A DNA stretch of 34,771 bases from Planctomycetota bacterium (GCA_016795295.1 JAEUHP010000247.1:1-34771); one strand, 5' to 3'; shown: positions 14,574 to 23,018, counted from the stretch's first letter. The notes: a model not told the origin generated them from the letters alone. Translations and numbers: made by a program.

Positions 14574-16826
14574 ATGGTCAGACCCAGCCAACTGCTGTTG
14601 TTCGCTTCCCTAGCCGCCAGTGTCGGGGCCCAAGCCAATGCGGCCCCCGGCACCGACGTGAATCTCTACGACGTCGGCGGCTCGACGATCTACGGCCGCC
14701 GCGGCCCCGCCTACCCCAACGGCGAAGTCGGTGTGGGCTTCGGCCACGCCTTCTGCAACGCCGGCACGGTGCACGTGCCCTGGGTCACCTCGCCCACGAC
14801 CAGCGGGCAGATGACCGACGAACACTTCAAGATCGCGTTCCTGCTGGCTCGGGAGAGCAACGGCCGCATGGTGCAGGTGTCGAAGCGCGACTCCTTCGTC
14901 AAGCACTCGCGCGTCACCTACAATCTCGGCTCCAGCCAGTGCGGCACCTGCCAGAACGGGGCCGGCAGCCAGTTCTGGATCGGCTGCTACGACGCCTACA
15001 GCACCGGCTTCAACGGCGACCGCTTCAACCTCGGCCCGAGCAGCGAAATCGATCCCTGGCTCGGCACCTTCAACCCGGTGGGCAGCTACTTCGACCGCGG
15101 CGATCCCGCGGTGGGTGGCCTCCAGGCCAACGACGGCACGCAATCGCTGACGCAGAGCCAGGTCGCCGCGTTCGATGCGGTGAAGAACCGCGTCACCGTC
15201 GCCGAAGCCGACTTGGTGCAAAGCGGCTTGTTCTACGGCCAGGTGCACCTCGTCTGCGAACGCGAACCGCTGGCCAACCGCGGCAACAACCTGCGTTCGG
15301 CACGGCTCGGCTTCACCTACGGCGGCTCGTGGCTGGTCAGCGACCAAGGCAACCAGCGTCAGGGCACGGTGCTGAACCAATGGACCGGTGCGCGCGTCGA
15401 ACTCGGCGGCAACGGCACCGACGACGGCCGGTTCGCGGTCGGCGTGCGGGTCACCGGCCCGGTCGGCGGCGTCTACCGCTACGAGTACGCGGTGCACAAC
15501 ATCGACAACCACCGCGGCGGCGCCTCGTTCCGCATTCCGCTGACGGCGCCGATCACCGTGCAGAACGTCGGCTTCCGCGACATCGACACCAATCCGCTCA
15601 ACGACTGGACCTTCAGCAACTCGCCGACCGAGTTGGTCTGGACGGCCGCGGCGAACAACGCGCTCGACTGGAACACGATCTACAATTTCTACTTCGAGAG
15701 CACCACGGCGCCCGGCGCGGGTGGCGCACTGCTCGACCAGGCGCGCATCGGCGGCGGAGCCTTGAACGTGGCGGTCCCCACCGACGTCCCGGGCGGGGTG
15801 ACCGTGGCCACCGCGCGCACGATCGGCAGCTCGTGCGGCACCTGCAAAACTTCGTTCTACGAGCACTTCACGAACGCGGCAGCGATCGACCTCGCCGGTC
15901 GCTCGATGACCCTGAGCCTGCAGAACGGCTCGTACCGCGTCGGCAACGGCACCAGCAGCTTCCGCACGCCGGCCGGCACCAACCTCAACCTCGGCGACGA
16001 CGCGCAGGTGCTGGTCAACCTGCCGTTCGCGCTGCCGTACCCCGGCGGGTTCTCGACCGGGTTCCTGCGCATCTGCTCCAACGGCTTCCTCTCGCCGGCA
16101 GGTGACAACGGCACCCTCTACATCCCGCTGCCGCAGTTGCTGCTGGCCCAGCAGCCGCGCTGGGCCGCGGCGTGGCACGACTACGCGCCACAGCTCGGCG
16201 GCTCGGTGCTCTACGAGGCGACGCCCAGCCTGGTCACGGTCACCTGGCTCAACGTGGCGAACAGCTCGGGGGTCCCGGGCACCAGCACCTTCCAGGTGCA
16301 GTTCGAGCCGAACGGCACGGTGCACGTGATCTGGCAGAGCCTGTCGACCGCCGGCAACGGCTACCTGGTCGGCTGGAGCCCAGGCGCCAACGCCCTGGAC
16401 CCGGGCAACACCAACCTCAGCGCTGCGCTGTCGACCGGCTTCACGCTGTGCAGCTCGGTGCCGCCGCGCATTGCGCTGTCGGCCAGTGCCCGACCGCTGC
16501 TGGGCACCACCATCCAGCGCACCACCAGTTCGATCGCCGCCGGCACGCCGTTCGGCGTGCTGGTGACTTCGCTCCAGGAGCAAACGCCGGCCCTGGACCT
16601 GTCGCAGTACGGCATGACGGGATGCTTCGCCTACACCAACGGTGGCGTCACCGAGCTGTGGGTGCCTGGTGGCGCCACCAGCGTTTCGCTGCCACTGGCG
16701 ATTCCCAGCAGCATGAGCTTCATGGGCGTCGAAGTGGTGATGCAGAGCTTCTCGCAGGTGCCGGTTTTGACGCCGCTCGGCCTGATCGCCTCGAACGGCG
16801 TGGGCCTGATCCTCGGCCCGCTGTGA
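14574..16826 (+). CDS. large secreted protein of an uncharacterised, probably planctomycete family
   Basis: 750 residues with signal peptide MVRPSQLLLFASLAASVGAQ. The N-terminal half follows a pattern I associate with an unnamed secreted family: a YPNGEVGVGFGHAFCNAGT start, LLARESNGRMVQVSKRDSFVKH, the cysteine-rich CGTC stretch at 123-126, WIGCYDAYSTGFNG, and LGPSSEIDPW. A beta-sandwich with YRYEYAVHNIDNHRGG follows. A second CGTC lies at 421-424. Residues from about 495 onward form another beta-domain (LPFALPYPGGFSTGFLRICSNGF, FQVQFEPNGTVHVIWQ). The end is the beta-rich module shared with the gene at 3046 (QYGMTGCFAYTNGG ... LGLIASNG). No catalytic motif is recognised. The gene is followed by a methyltransferase gene whose GTG overlaps this stop codon. 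Confidence 0.75.
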   Translation: MVRPSQLLLFASLAASVGAQANAAPGTDVNLYDVGGSTIYGRRGPAYPNGEVGVGFGHAFCNAGTVHVPWVTSPTTSGQMTDEHFKIAFLLARESNGRMVQVSKRDSFVKHSRVTYNLGSSQCGTCQNGAGSQFWIGCYDAYSTGFNGDRFNLGPSSEIDPWLGTFNPVGSYFDRGDPAVGGLQANDGTQSLTQSQVAAFDAVKNRVTVAEADLVQSGLFYGQVHLVCEREPLANRGNNLRSARLGFTYGGSWLVSDQGNQRQGTVLNQWTGARVELGGNGTDDGRFAVGVRVTGPVGGVYRYEYAVHNIDNHRGGASFRIPLTAPITVQNVGFRDIDTNPLNDWTFSNSPTELVWTAAANNALDWNTIYNFYFESTTAPGAGGALLDQARIGGGALNVAVPTDVPGGVTVATARTIGSSCGTCKTSFYEHFTNAAAIDLAGRSMTLSLQNGSYRVGNGTSSFRTPAGTNLNLGDDAQVLVNLPFALPYPGGFSTGFLRICSNGFLSPAGDNGTLYIPLPQLLLAQQPRWAAAWHDYAPQLGGSVLYEATPSLVTVTWLNVANSSGVPGTSTFQVQFEPNGTVHVIWQSLSTAGNGYLVGWSPGANALDPGNTNLSAALSTGFTLCSSVPPRIALSASARPLLGTTIQRTTSSIAAGTPFGVLVTSLQEQTPALDLSQYGMTGCFAYTNGGVTELWVPGGATSVSLPLAIPSSMSFMGVEVVMQSFSQVPVLTPLGLIASNGVGLILGPL

Positions 16827-17692
16827 GCCCCGCGCCGAACCTGCAGGGCGGTCGGCACGAGCCGACCGCCGGGTTCGACTGGGCCGCCGCGACACTGCCG
16901 GAGACTTGGCCGGACCGCCTGCGGCCCTGGCTGCCGTGGGAGATGGCACAGCTGGCGTGGAGCTTCGTGCGCAAGCGCCGCCCTGTGCAATTGCCTGCCG
17001 ACTTGCCGGGTGCCGCGACCCTGCCGAAGTACCTGCTGCAGGAGTTCCACAATCTGCCGAACGGCAACTACAGCCACAACATCACCCACGACTACGTGCG
17101 CCAGTTCGAGCGGGTGATGCTGGGCTGCCTGACCGGCGCGCGAGCGCACATGGCGTCGCATCTCCTGCCGGCCACCGACCTGCTGGACGTCGGCAGCGGC
17201 GGGGGCAGCACCGGCGCCCAGCTGCTCGCGGCGGGGGCCGGCGCCGTCACCGGGGTCGAGCCATCCCCCTACCTGCTGCGCCACGCCGCCCGTCGGCATC
17301 CACGCATCCGCTTCGTCCAAGGGCTGGCCGAGCACCTGCCGTTCGAGGCGGCGAGCTTCGACGCCGTGGCGGTCTGCTTCGTGCTGCACGAACTGCCGCC
17401 GAGCTTCATGCGCCGGGCGTTGCGCGAATTCCACCGGGTGCTGCGCCGAGGCGGGCGCCTGGCCATCTGTGAGCCGGGCCCAACCCAATGGCGCCGCGGC
17501 GCCTTCGATCTGTGGCGGCGGCACGGCTGGCGGGGCGTGTACTTTCGCCTGCTGGCGAAGCGCGCCCACGAGCCGTTCGTGGGGGCATGGCACGATCTCG
17601 ATCCGGTGGCCGAATTGCAGGCGGCCGGCTTCACCGCCGTGCGCGACGAGGAGCAGTTCCCGACGCGCCACCTGCAGGCGTCCGTCGGCTGA
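16823..17692 (+). CDS. class I SAM-dependent methyltransferase
   Basis: 289 residues. The GTG start at 16823 overlaps the TGA of the preceding gene by four bases (GTGA), so the two are probably translated together. SAM-binding motif I is LLDVGSGGGSTG (residues 120-131). The acidic residue after strand beta-2 is in GVEPSPYLL, motif post-II is FVQGLAEHLPFEAASFDAV, and post-III is LRRGGRLAICEPG. An N-terminal helical cap (LPKYLLQEFHNLPNGNYS) precedes the Rossmann fold. This is a Methyltransf_11/25-type cytoplasmic enzyme; small-molecule and lipid substrates are common in the group, but none can be assigned. The open frame extends far upstream into the secreted gene, but that part is Arg/Pro-rich shadow sequence. 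Confidence 0.85.
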   Translation: MSPAPNLQGGRHEPTAGFDWAAATLPETWPDRLRPWLPWEMAQLAWSFVRKRRPVQLPADLPGAATLPKYLLQEFHNLPNGNYSHNITHDYVRQFERVMLGCLTGARAHMASHLLPATDLLDVGSGGGSTGAQLLAAGAGAVTGVEPSPYLLRHAARRHPRIRFVQGLAEHLPFEAASFDAVAVCFVLHELPPSFMRRALREFHRVLRRGGRLAICEPGPTQWRRGAFDLWRRHGWRGVYFRLLAKRAHEPFVGAWHDLDPVAELQAAGFTAVRDEEQFPTRHLQASVG

Positions 17693-17831
17693 GCGGTCCG
17701 GGCCGGGAGCCACACCCGGCTTGACGGGCGGACGGACCGGCGGACGGCCGGAGATTTTTCGGCACTTCGGCGTGCGCTCGGCCGGGACTGGTCCTTGGGC
17801 TGGTGCACCCCAACCCACCCAAACGACCACC

Positions 17832-19238
17832 ATGCGCCTTCCCCTCTCCACGCTGCTGTCCCTCGCCACCGGCTCGGCCCTGCTCGCCCAAGGCGGCGAC
17901 CTGATCTACACCACCTCCACGGTCGAACAGACCCTGACCGGATCGGGCGGCACCGTTCTCCAGACCATCCACCCGAACGACATCGTCGGCCTGCCGGTCT
18001 TCCCCTGCCCGCGCCTGGCCGAGAAGTGGCTGCCGCGCAATGCGTTCATGACCATGGCAGGCGACGAAGACGGCGACAACGCCTACTGGGAGCCGAGCCT
18101 GCTCGGCCGCATCAATGCCCTGCTCACCACCCAAACCTTCACCGGCATGCCCAACAACGGCCGCAAGGTCTGGTACTCGCCCAGCATCTCGATGGGCACG
18201 ACGGTCAGTGGCGCGCCCAGCCTGCGCACCGGTGACATCGGGCGCATCGTGCGCACGGGCGCCGGCGACGGCAAGGTGGAGTATTTCATCCGCCAAGAGG
18301 CGATCAACAACGCCCTCGGCCTGCCCCTCACCACCACCATCAACGTCGATGCGGCGGCGTTCGGCCCGAACCAGGGCCTGTTTCTGTCCCTGGCCGACGA
18401 CATCGTCTGCAATCCGTGCGGCGGCCCCGTGCTGCTGCGCGACGGCGACGTGTTCTGCCTGCCGCCGAGCGCCTATGCGCTGACCGCGATGCTCACGATC
18501 GGGGCGACGGCCGCGAACAGTGCCGTGGTCGTCTACACCGAGGCGCAGATGGACGCGTTCGTCGCCAACGCGCAGGTGACCAATCGTTTCGGCGCCTGCG
18601 TGCCGGCGGCGATCGACACCACTGCCCTGGAGATCGACTTCTCGATCGCAGCGTCGCTCGTGCTGCCGGGCTGCACCGGCACGCCGGTGTTCGTGCCGAC
18701 CCTGCTGTTCACCACCGAATCGCTGACGGGCGGCGCGATCCTGACCACCGCTGGCGGCGGGCAGATCTACACCGCCAGCTGCGGGCCGATGGGCACCAAC
18801 TGCGGCTCGGGGCCGACGCTGGGTCAGCAGATCGGTCTGCGCCCGCCGATGGCCACCTTGGGCATCCCCAGCTTCGTCAACGCCCTCGCCTGGTCTCGCG
18901 TGTTCACCTACACCGCCGAGTCGCAGGTGGCCCAGATCCCCATGGGCACGCCCGCGCGCATCGACTTCAACACGCCCGGCCTCAACACTTGGGTGTTCCT
19001 GACCTTCGCCCCGACCGGCCCCGGCGCAGTCGCACCCTCGACGGCGTTCACCTGGGGCATGCTCGGCCACCCGGACTACTACCTGACGCCGAACTTCATG
19101 GGCGTGATCCCGGGCGGCTTCGCCACCTACGTGAGCCCGCCGATCCCGTTCGTCTGCGACCTGGTGTTCCAGGGCGTGACGATCAGCTCCGCGGGCCTGA
19201 TCGAAGCCAGCACCCCGACCATGATCGAAGTGTTCTGA
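17832..19238 (+). CDS. secreted hypothetical protein, probable planctomycete family
   Basis: 468 residues with signal peptide MRLPLSTLLSLATGSALLAQ. The mature chain begins GGDLIYTTSTVEQTLTGSG and contains an acidic loop (MAGDEDGDNAYWEPSL) that resembles an EF-hand-like calcium loop but is not canonical. Further landmarks are LRTGDIGRIVRTGAGDGKVEYF, a CNPCGG pair, LRDGDVFCLP and several paired cysteines (GCTGTP, SCGPMGTNCGSG). The last ~100 residues are beta-rich and end like the other secreted proteins here (FVCDLVFQGVTISSAGLIEA). I associate this pattern with planctomycete secretomes but know no function. The 139 bases upstream hold an AT-richer patch (GAGATTTTTCGG, 17751-17762) and no clear promoter. 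ATG 17832 is fixed by the signal peptide. Confidence 0.75.
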   Translation: MRLPLSTLLSLATGSALLAQGGDLIYTTSTVEQTLTGSGGTVLQTIHPNDIVGLPVFPCPRLAEKWLPRNAFMTMAGDEDGDNAYWEPSLLGRINALLTTQTFTGMPNNGRKVWYSPSISMGTTVSGAPSLRTGDIGRIVRTGAGDGKVEYFIRQEAINNALGLPLTTTINVDAAAFGPNQGLFLSLADDIVCNPCGGPVLLRDGDVFCLPPSAYALTAMLTIGATAANSAVVVYTEAQMDAFVANAQVTNRFGACVPAAIDTTALEIDFSIAASLVLPGCTGTPVFVPTLLFTTESLTGGAILTTAGGGQIYTASCGPMGTNCGSGPTLGQQIGLRPPMATLGIPSFVNALAWSRVFTYTAESQVAQIPMGTPARIDFNTPGLNTWVFLTFAPTGPGAVAPSTAFTWGMLGHPDYYLTPNFMGVIPGGFATYVSPPIPFVCDLVFQGVTISSAGLIEASTPTMIEVF

Positions 19239-19260
19239 CGCGCCGGCCGAGCGCCCGACG

Positions 19261-19467
19261 TCACCGGATCGTGGCGTCGAGCGTGTTCGACAGGTTGATC
19301 TGGCCGAGGCAGGCCCCGCTGCCGCTGGTGGGCAGGAACTGGAAGCCCTGGAAGGCCAGCGTGAAGCCGACGAACGCCGCGTTGCGCGGCACGGCGAACT
19401 GGTAGGCGGCGCCGAGCACGACGCTGCCGTCGACACGCCACCCGCGGCCCCACACAATCCGCCGCAT
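19261..19467 (-). pseudogene. remnant of a secreted-protein C-terminal module
   Basis: An open stretch of 68 codons on the minus strand ending in TGA at 19261. Its last ~55 residues (AYQFAVPRNAAFVGFTLAFQ, then GFQFLPTSGSGACLGQINLS) look like the extreme C-terminus of the module ending the secreted protein at 3046 (FPNGYWLLGTEFFTQFWSL). No signal peptide or upstream domains exist: the 5' end runs into the start and promoter region of the channel gene at 19466 on the other strand. The simplest reading is the tail of a decayed secreted-protein gene whose front has been lost. A functional small protein is less likely. Confidence 0.5.
19430..19458 (+). promoter_or_regulatory. possible promoter for the MscS-type channel gene
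   Basis: TCGACA (19430-19435), a 17-base spacer and CACAAT (19453-19458), 7 bases before ATG 19466. The layout is close to the promoter proposed ahead of 9765. It lies inside the gene remnant on the other strand, which supports that remnant being non-functional. Confidence 0.4.
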
Positions 19468-20326
19468 GCCTCAGACCCCACCGAACACCACGCCTCGCCC
19501 GCTCAGCCCTTCGGAGTTGCAAGACTGGCTGACCCGCATCGCCATCGACTGGGTCGGCAGGGTGCTCGCGGTGCTGTTGGTGATGGCCGTCGCCTGGATG
19601 CTGGCCGGCTGGGCACGCCGCACCGTTGGCCGACTGCTCGAGCGTCCCTACGTCGACCGCACCCTGAGCCGCTTCCTCGGCAACATCACGCGCTGGCTGG
19701 TGCTGGTGGTCGCGCTGATCGGGTGCCTCGGCATGTTCGGCTTCAACATCACCTCGGTGGCGACCGTGCTCGGCGCCGCGGGACTGGCCATCGGCTTGGC
19801 CTTGCAAGGCTCCCTGTCGAACCTCGCCGCCGGGGTGATGCTGCTGCTGCTGCGCCCGTTCAAGATCGGCGACGTGGTACTGATCGCCGGCCAGATCGGC
19901 AAAGTCGACGACATCGACCTGTTCCAGACCAAGATCGACACCGGCGACAACCGCCGCCTGATCCTGCCCAACTCCAGCGTGTTCTCGGGTGTGGTGGAGA
20001 ACTGGACGCACCACCCGTTCCGCCGCTGCGACGTGCCGGTCGGGGTCGCCTACGGCGCCGACGTCGCTGCGACACGCGCCGCCCTGCGCCGCGCCGGCGA
20101 AGGCCTGAAGGGCCGCCAGCCGGACAAGGTCGTCGACGTGCTGCTCGACAAACTCGGCAACAGTTCGGTCGACTGGGTGGTGCGCGTGTGGGTGCCGACC
20201 ACCGAGTTCGCGGTCGCCAAGGACGCGCTGGTCGAAGCAATCGTGCGCGAACTCGGCGCAGCCGGCATCGCGATCCCGTTCCCGCAGCTCGAAGTCTGGT
20301 TCAAGAACCACCTGCCGGCGCGGTGA
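19466..20326 (+). CDS. mscS: small-conductance mechanosensitive channel, MscS family
   Basis: 286 residues, the normal length of a minimal MscS. There are three TM helices: about residues 27-50 (VGRVLAVLLVMAVAWMLAGW), 70-93 (ITRWLVLVVALIGCLGMFGF) and the pore helix TM3, which shows the Gly/Ala-rich packing pattern (TVLGAAGLAIGLALQGSLSN followed by LAAGVMLLLLRPF). The cytoplasmic beta-domain begins KIGDVVLIAGQIGKVDDIDL and continues with DNRRLILPNSSVFSGVVENW. The C-terminal alpha/beta part ends GIAIPFPQLEVWF, as in family members. It opens on membrane tension and releases solutes during hypo-osmotic shock. It is convergent with the iminopeptidase gene, with 12 bases between the stops. Confidence 0.93.
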   Translation: MPQTPPNTTPRPLSPSELQDWLTRIAIDWVGRVLAVLLVMAVAWMLAGWARRTVGRLLERPYVDRTLSRFLGNITRWLVLVVALIGCLGMFGFNITSVATVLGAAGLAIGLALQGSLSNLAAGVMLLLLRPFKIGDVVLIAGQIGKVDDIDLFQTKIDTGDNRRLILPNSSVFSGVVENWTHHPFRRCDVPVGVAYGADVAATRAALRRAGEGLKGRQPDKVVDVLLDKLGNSSVDWVVRVWVPTTEFAVAKDALVEAIVRELGAAGIAIPFPQLEVWFKNHLPAR

Positions 20327-20338
20327 GCCGCACCGGGC

Positions 20339-21316
20339 TCAGGCCCGTTCCGTCAACAGCTTGGGGCTGCCGCTCAGCGCCACCCGGTCCATCGCCGCCA
20401 CCAGGTGGCGCGCGATGCCCGGCTCGTGCGAACTGTGCCCCGCGTCGTCGACCACCACGTAGCTGGCCTCGGGCCAGGCGCGGCGCAGGTCGTCGGCTCC
20501 GAGCAGCGGACACACCAGGTCGTAGCGGCCGTGCACCACGAACGCCGGCAGATGGCGGATGCGCGGCAGGTCGCGCAGGAGCCGGTCGTCGGGAGTGAAG
20601 CGCTGGTTGCGCAGGTAGTGCGCTTCGAGCCGCGCCAGCGCCCAACTGGTGGTGTCGTTGGTCAGCAGTTGCAAGAACTCCGCGTTCGGCAACAGCGTGC
20701 AGGCGGAGCCTTCGTAGGTGGCCCAGGCCTTGGCCGCAGCGCGCGCCGCCACCACGTCGGGACCGGTGAGCCGGCGCCAATAGCTTTCGAGCAGGTCCCC
20801 GCGCTCGCCGGCGGGCAGGTGTTCGGCGAACGACCGCCACAGCTCGGGCGCCAAATTGCGCAGGCCGTAGAGCCACCAATCGATCTCGACCTGGCGCAGG
20901 AGCCAGATGCCGCGCAGGCACAGCGACAGGACCCGTTCGGGGTGGCGCTGCGCGTAGTAGAGGCCGAGCGTGCTGCCCCAGGAACCGCCGAACACGTGCC
21001 AGCGCTCGATGCCCAGATGCTCGCGGATGCGTTCGAAGTCGGCGACCAGGGCGTCGATGGTGTTGTCGGCCAGTTCGCCGAGCGGTGTGCTGCGACCCGC
21101 CCCGCGTTGGTCCACCAGCACCACGCGGAACGCCGAAGGCGCGAAGAAGCGACGATCGGTCGTGGAGCAGCCCGCCCCCGGGCCGCCGTGCACGAACAGT
21201 ACCGGGATGCCCTGCTCGTTGCCGCACTGCTCGAAGTAGAGCGTGTGCTGCGCCGTGACGGGCAAGCGCGCCGTGGCGAACGGTTCGATCGCGGGATAGA
21301 GACCTGGGGCCACCAT
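20339..21316 (-). CDS. pip: proline iminopeptidase
   Basis: 325 residues, ATG at 21316. An alpha/beta hydrolase that removes N-terminal proline from peptides in the cytoplasm. The oxyanion motif is HGGPGAG (43-49), followed by DQRGAGRS (69-76). The nucleophile elbow GGSWGS carries Ser112, with Asp266 in HGRYDLV and His294 in DDAGHSS completing the triad. A helical cap lies between about 135 and 255 and contains the family sequence WATYEGSACTL, whose Glu binds the free N-terminus of substrates. Length and motif order are those of the S33 monomeric enzymes. It is divergent from the L-serine dehydratase gene (111 bases). GATAAC lies seven bases ahead of the start codon and may be a -10 box. An open frame continues far upstream but is not homologous. 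Confidence 0.93.
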   Translation of the reverse strand: MVAPGLYPAIEPFATARLPVTAQHTLYFEQCGNEQGIPVLFVHGGPGAGCSTTDRRFFAPSAFRVVLVDQRGAGRSTPLGELADNTIDALVADFERIREHLGIERWHVFGGSWGSTLGLYYAQRHPERVLSLCLRGIWLLRQVEIDWWLYGLRNLAPELWRSFAEHLPAGERGDLLESYWRRLTGPDVVAARAAAKAWATYEGSACTLLPNAEFLQLLTNDTTSWALARLEAHYLRNQRFTPDDRLLRDLPRIRHLPAFVVHGRYDLVCPLLGADDLRRAWPEASYVVVDDAGHSSHEPGIARHLVAAMDRVALSGSPKLLTERA

Positions 21317-21427
21317 GCCCGGCGTTATCGCCGAACGTGGGGCCGGGGAGAAGCCGGCGGCGGCAGCGCCACGAAAATTGCGCGCCACCGGTGGCACGGC
21401 AACCGCCTCGCGGCGAACCTGTGCCAC

Positions 21428-22996
21428 ATGCCCGCGACCTTGCCACCCAGCATCTTCAACGACGTGGTCGGCCCGGTGATGCGCGGGCCGTCGAGTTCGC
21501 ACTCGGCGGCGTCGGTGCGCATCGCGCGCCTGGCCCGCGACCTGTGCGGCGGCACGCCCGAACGCGTGGTGATCACGTTCGACACCGAAGGTTCGCTGGC
21601 GACCACCCACGACAGCCAGGGCTCCGACATGGGGCTGTTCGGCGGCCTGCTCGGCTACGACGCCGACGACGCACGCTTGCCCGACGCGGCGGCGGCGCTG
21701 CGCGCGGCGGGCGTCGAGGTGCGCATCGACATCGCCACGCTGCACGATCCGCACCCGAACACCTACCACCTGCAGGTGTGGCGCGCGGGCGCGACCCATC
21801 AGCTGCGGGCCCTCTCGACCGGCGGCGGCATGATCGAAGTGGTCGCGATCGACAGTGCGCCGGTGCAGCTGTTCGGCGACTACGCGGTGACCGTGCTCGA
21901 CGTCACGGACGACGGGCGCACGACGGCCGAACACCTGGCGGCACTCGACCGGTTCGACGCGGTGGTGGTCGCCGGCGAACGGCCGCGGCTGGTCGTGGTC
22001 TCGGCCCAGGAATTCGTGCCCGACGCGGTACTGGCGGCCCTGCCCCGCGTGCAGCGGGTGCGCCGCCTTCAGCCGGTGCTGCCGGTGCGCTCGCGACGGG
22101 GGCTCCGCGTGCCGTTCCTGCACGCGGGAGAACTGCCGGGCGACCTGCAGCAGAGCCGTTTGTCGGACCACGCGCTCGCCTACGAATGCGCCCGCGGCGG
22201 CCTGGACGAAGCCGCGGTGTTCGCCGCCATGCGCAGGATCCTGGCGCTGGTACGGAGTGGCGTGCAACAGGGCCTCGCGGGCACCGAGTACCACGATCGC
22301 ATCCTGCCGCGGCAGAGCCACCGCTTCGCCGCGCTGCTGGCGGAAGGACGCCTGCTGGACGGCGGCCTGCTGAACCGCGCCATCCTGTACGTCACCGCCC
22401 TGATGGAGGTGAAGAGTTCCATGGGCGTGATCGTCGCAGCTCCCACCGCGGGCTCTTGCGCGACGTTCCCCGGCACCACGCTGGCCGCGGCCGAACTGCT
22501 CGGCGCTTCGGAGGAGCAGATCCTGCGCGCGATGCTGGCCGCCGGACTGGTCGGGGTGTTCGTCGCCACCCGTTCGAGCTTCGCCGCGGAGGTCGGCGGC
22601 TGCCAGGCCGAGACCGGCGCAGCGGCGGCGATGGCGGCGGCGGCCCTGGTCGAGCTGATGGGCGGCAGCGCCGCTGTGGCCTTGGCCGCCAGCAGCCACG
22701 CGCTGCAGAACGTACTCGGCCTGATCTGCGATCCGATCGCCAACCGCGTCGAAGCCCCGTGCCTCGGCCGCAACATCGCCGGCGCCAGCAACGCCATCGC
22801 CAGCGCCAACATCGCGCTCGCCGGCTACGATCCGCTGGTGCCCCTCGACGAAGTGCTCGACGCGCACCGCGAGGTCAGCGAGCGCATGGCGCGCGAACTG
22901 CGCTGCACGGCGCTCGGCGGGCTGTCGATCACCAAAACCAGCAAGGCGATCGAAGCGCGGCTGTGTGGCCAGGGCGGCTGCGGCAGCTGCGGCTGA
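21428..22996 (+). CDS. sdaA: L-serine ammonia-lyase, iron-sulfur-dependent, single chain
   Basis: 522 residues. Converts L-serine to pyruvate and ammonia with a [4Fe-4S] cluster instead of PLP. The N-terminal beta-domain opens with FNDVVGPVMRGPSSSHSAA. The catalytic alpha-domain contains LMEVKSSMGVIVAAPTAGSC and SSHALQNVLGLICDPIANR. Cys392 (GGCQAE), Cys434 and Cys445 are spaced 42 and 11 residues apart, the same spacing as the three cluster cysteines of the Legionella pneumophila enzyme (from memory 343, 385, 396). The tail ends with Cys513, Cys518 and Cys521; in the Legionella enzyme a C-terminal cysteine is the fourth ligand. ATG 21428 sits directly before the conserved N-terminus. Together with IlvA and Pip it forms a small amino-acid catabolic set in this region. 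Confidence 0.93.
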   Translation: MPATLPPSIFNDVVGPVMRGPSSSHSAASVRIARLARDLCGGTPERVVITFDTEGSLATTHDSQGSDMGLFGGLLGYDADDARLPDAAAALRAAGVEVRIDIATLHDPHPNTYHLQVWRAGATHQLRALSTGGGMIEVVAIDSAPVQLFGDYAVTVLDVTDDGRTTAEHLAALDRFDAVVVAGERPRLVVVSAQEFVPDAVLAALPRVQRVRRLQPVLPVRSRRGLRVPFLHAGELPGDLQQSRLSDHALAYECARGGLDEAAVFAAMRRILALVRSGVQQGLAGTEYHDRILPRQSHRFAALLAEGRLLDGGLLNRAILYVTALMEVKSSMGVIVAAPTAGSCATFPGTTLAAAELLGASEEQILRAMLAAGLVGVFVATRSSFAAEVGGCQAETGAAAAMAAAALVELMGGSAAVALAASSHALQNVLGLICDPIANRVEAPCLGRNIAGASNAIASANIALAGYDPLVPLDEVLDAHREVSERMARELRCTALGGLSITKTSKAIEARLCGQGGCGSCG

Positions 22997-23018
22997 CGGA
23001 GCTGCCAGGGGCCGGCCG

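Noticed and set aside
17720..17755. GGACGG-type short direct repeats upstream of the gene at 17832
   Set aside because: A few imperfect hexamers in GC-rich DNA; not an array and no spacer pattern, so neither CRISPR nor a clear regulatory repeat.
18052..18100. Possible EF-hand or dockerin loop (GDEDGDNAYWEP) in the secreted protein at 17832
   Set aside because: Position 12 is not Glu or Asp in the right register, and there is no second loop; mentioned in the gene entry only as a resemblance.
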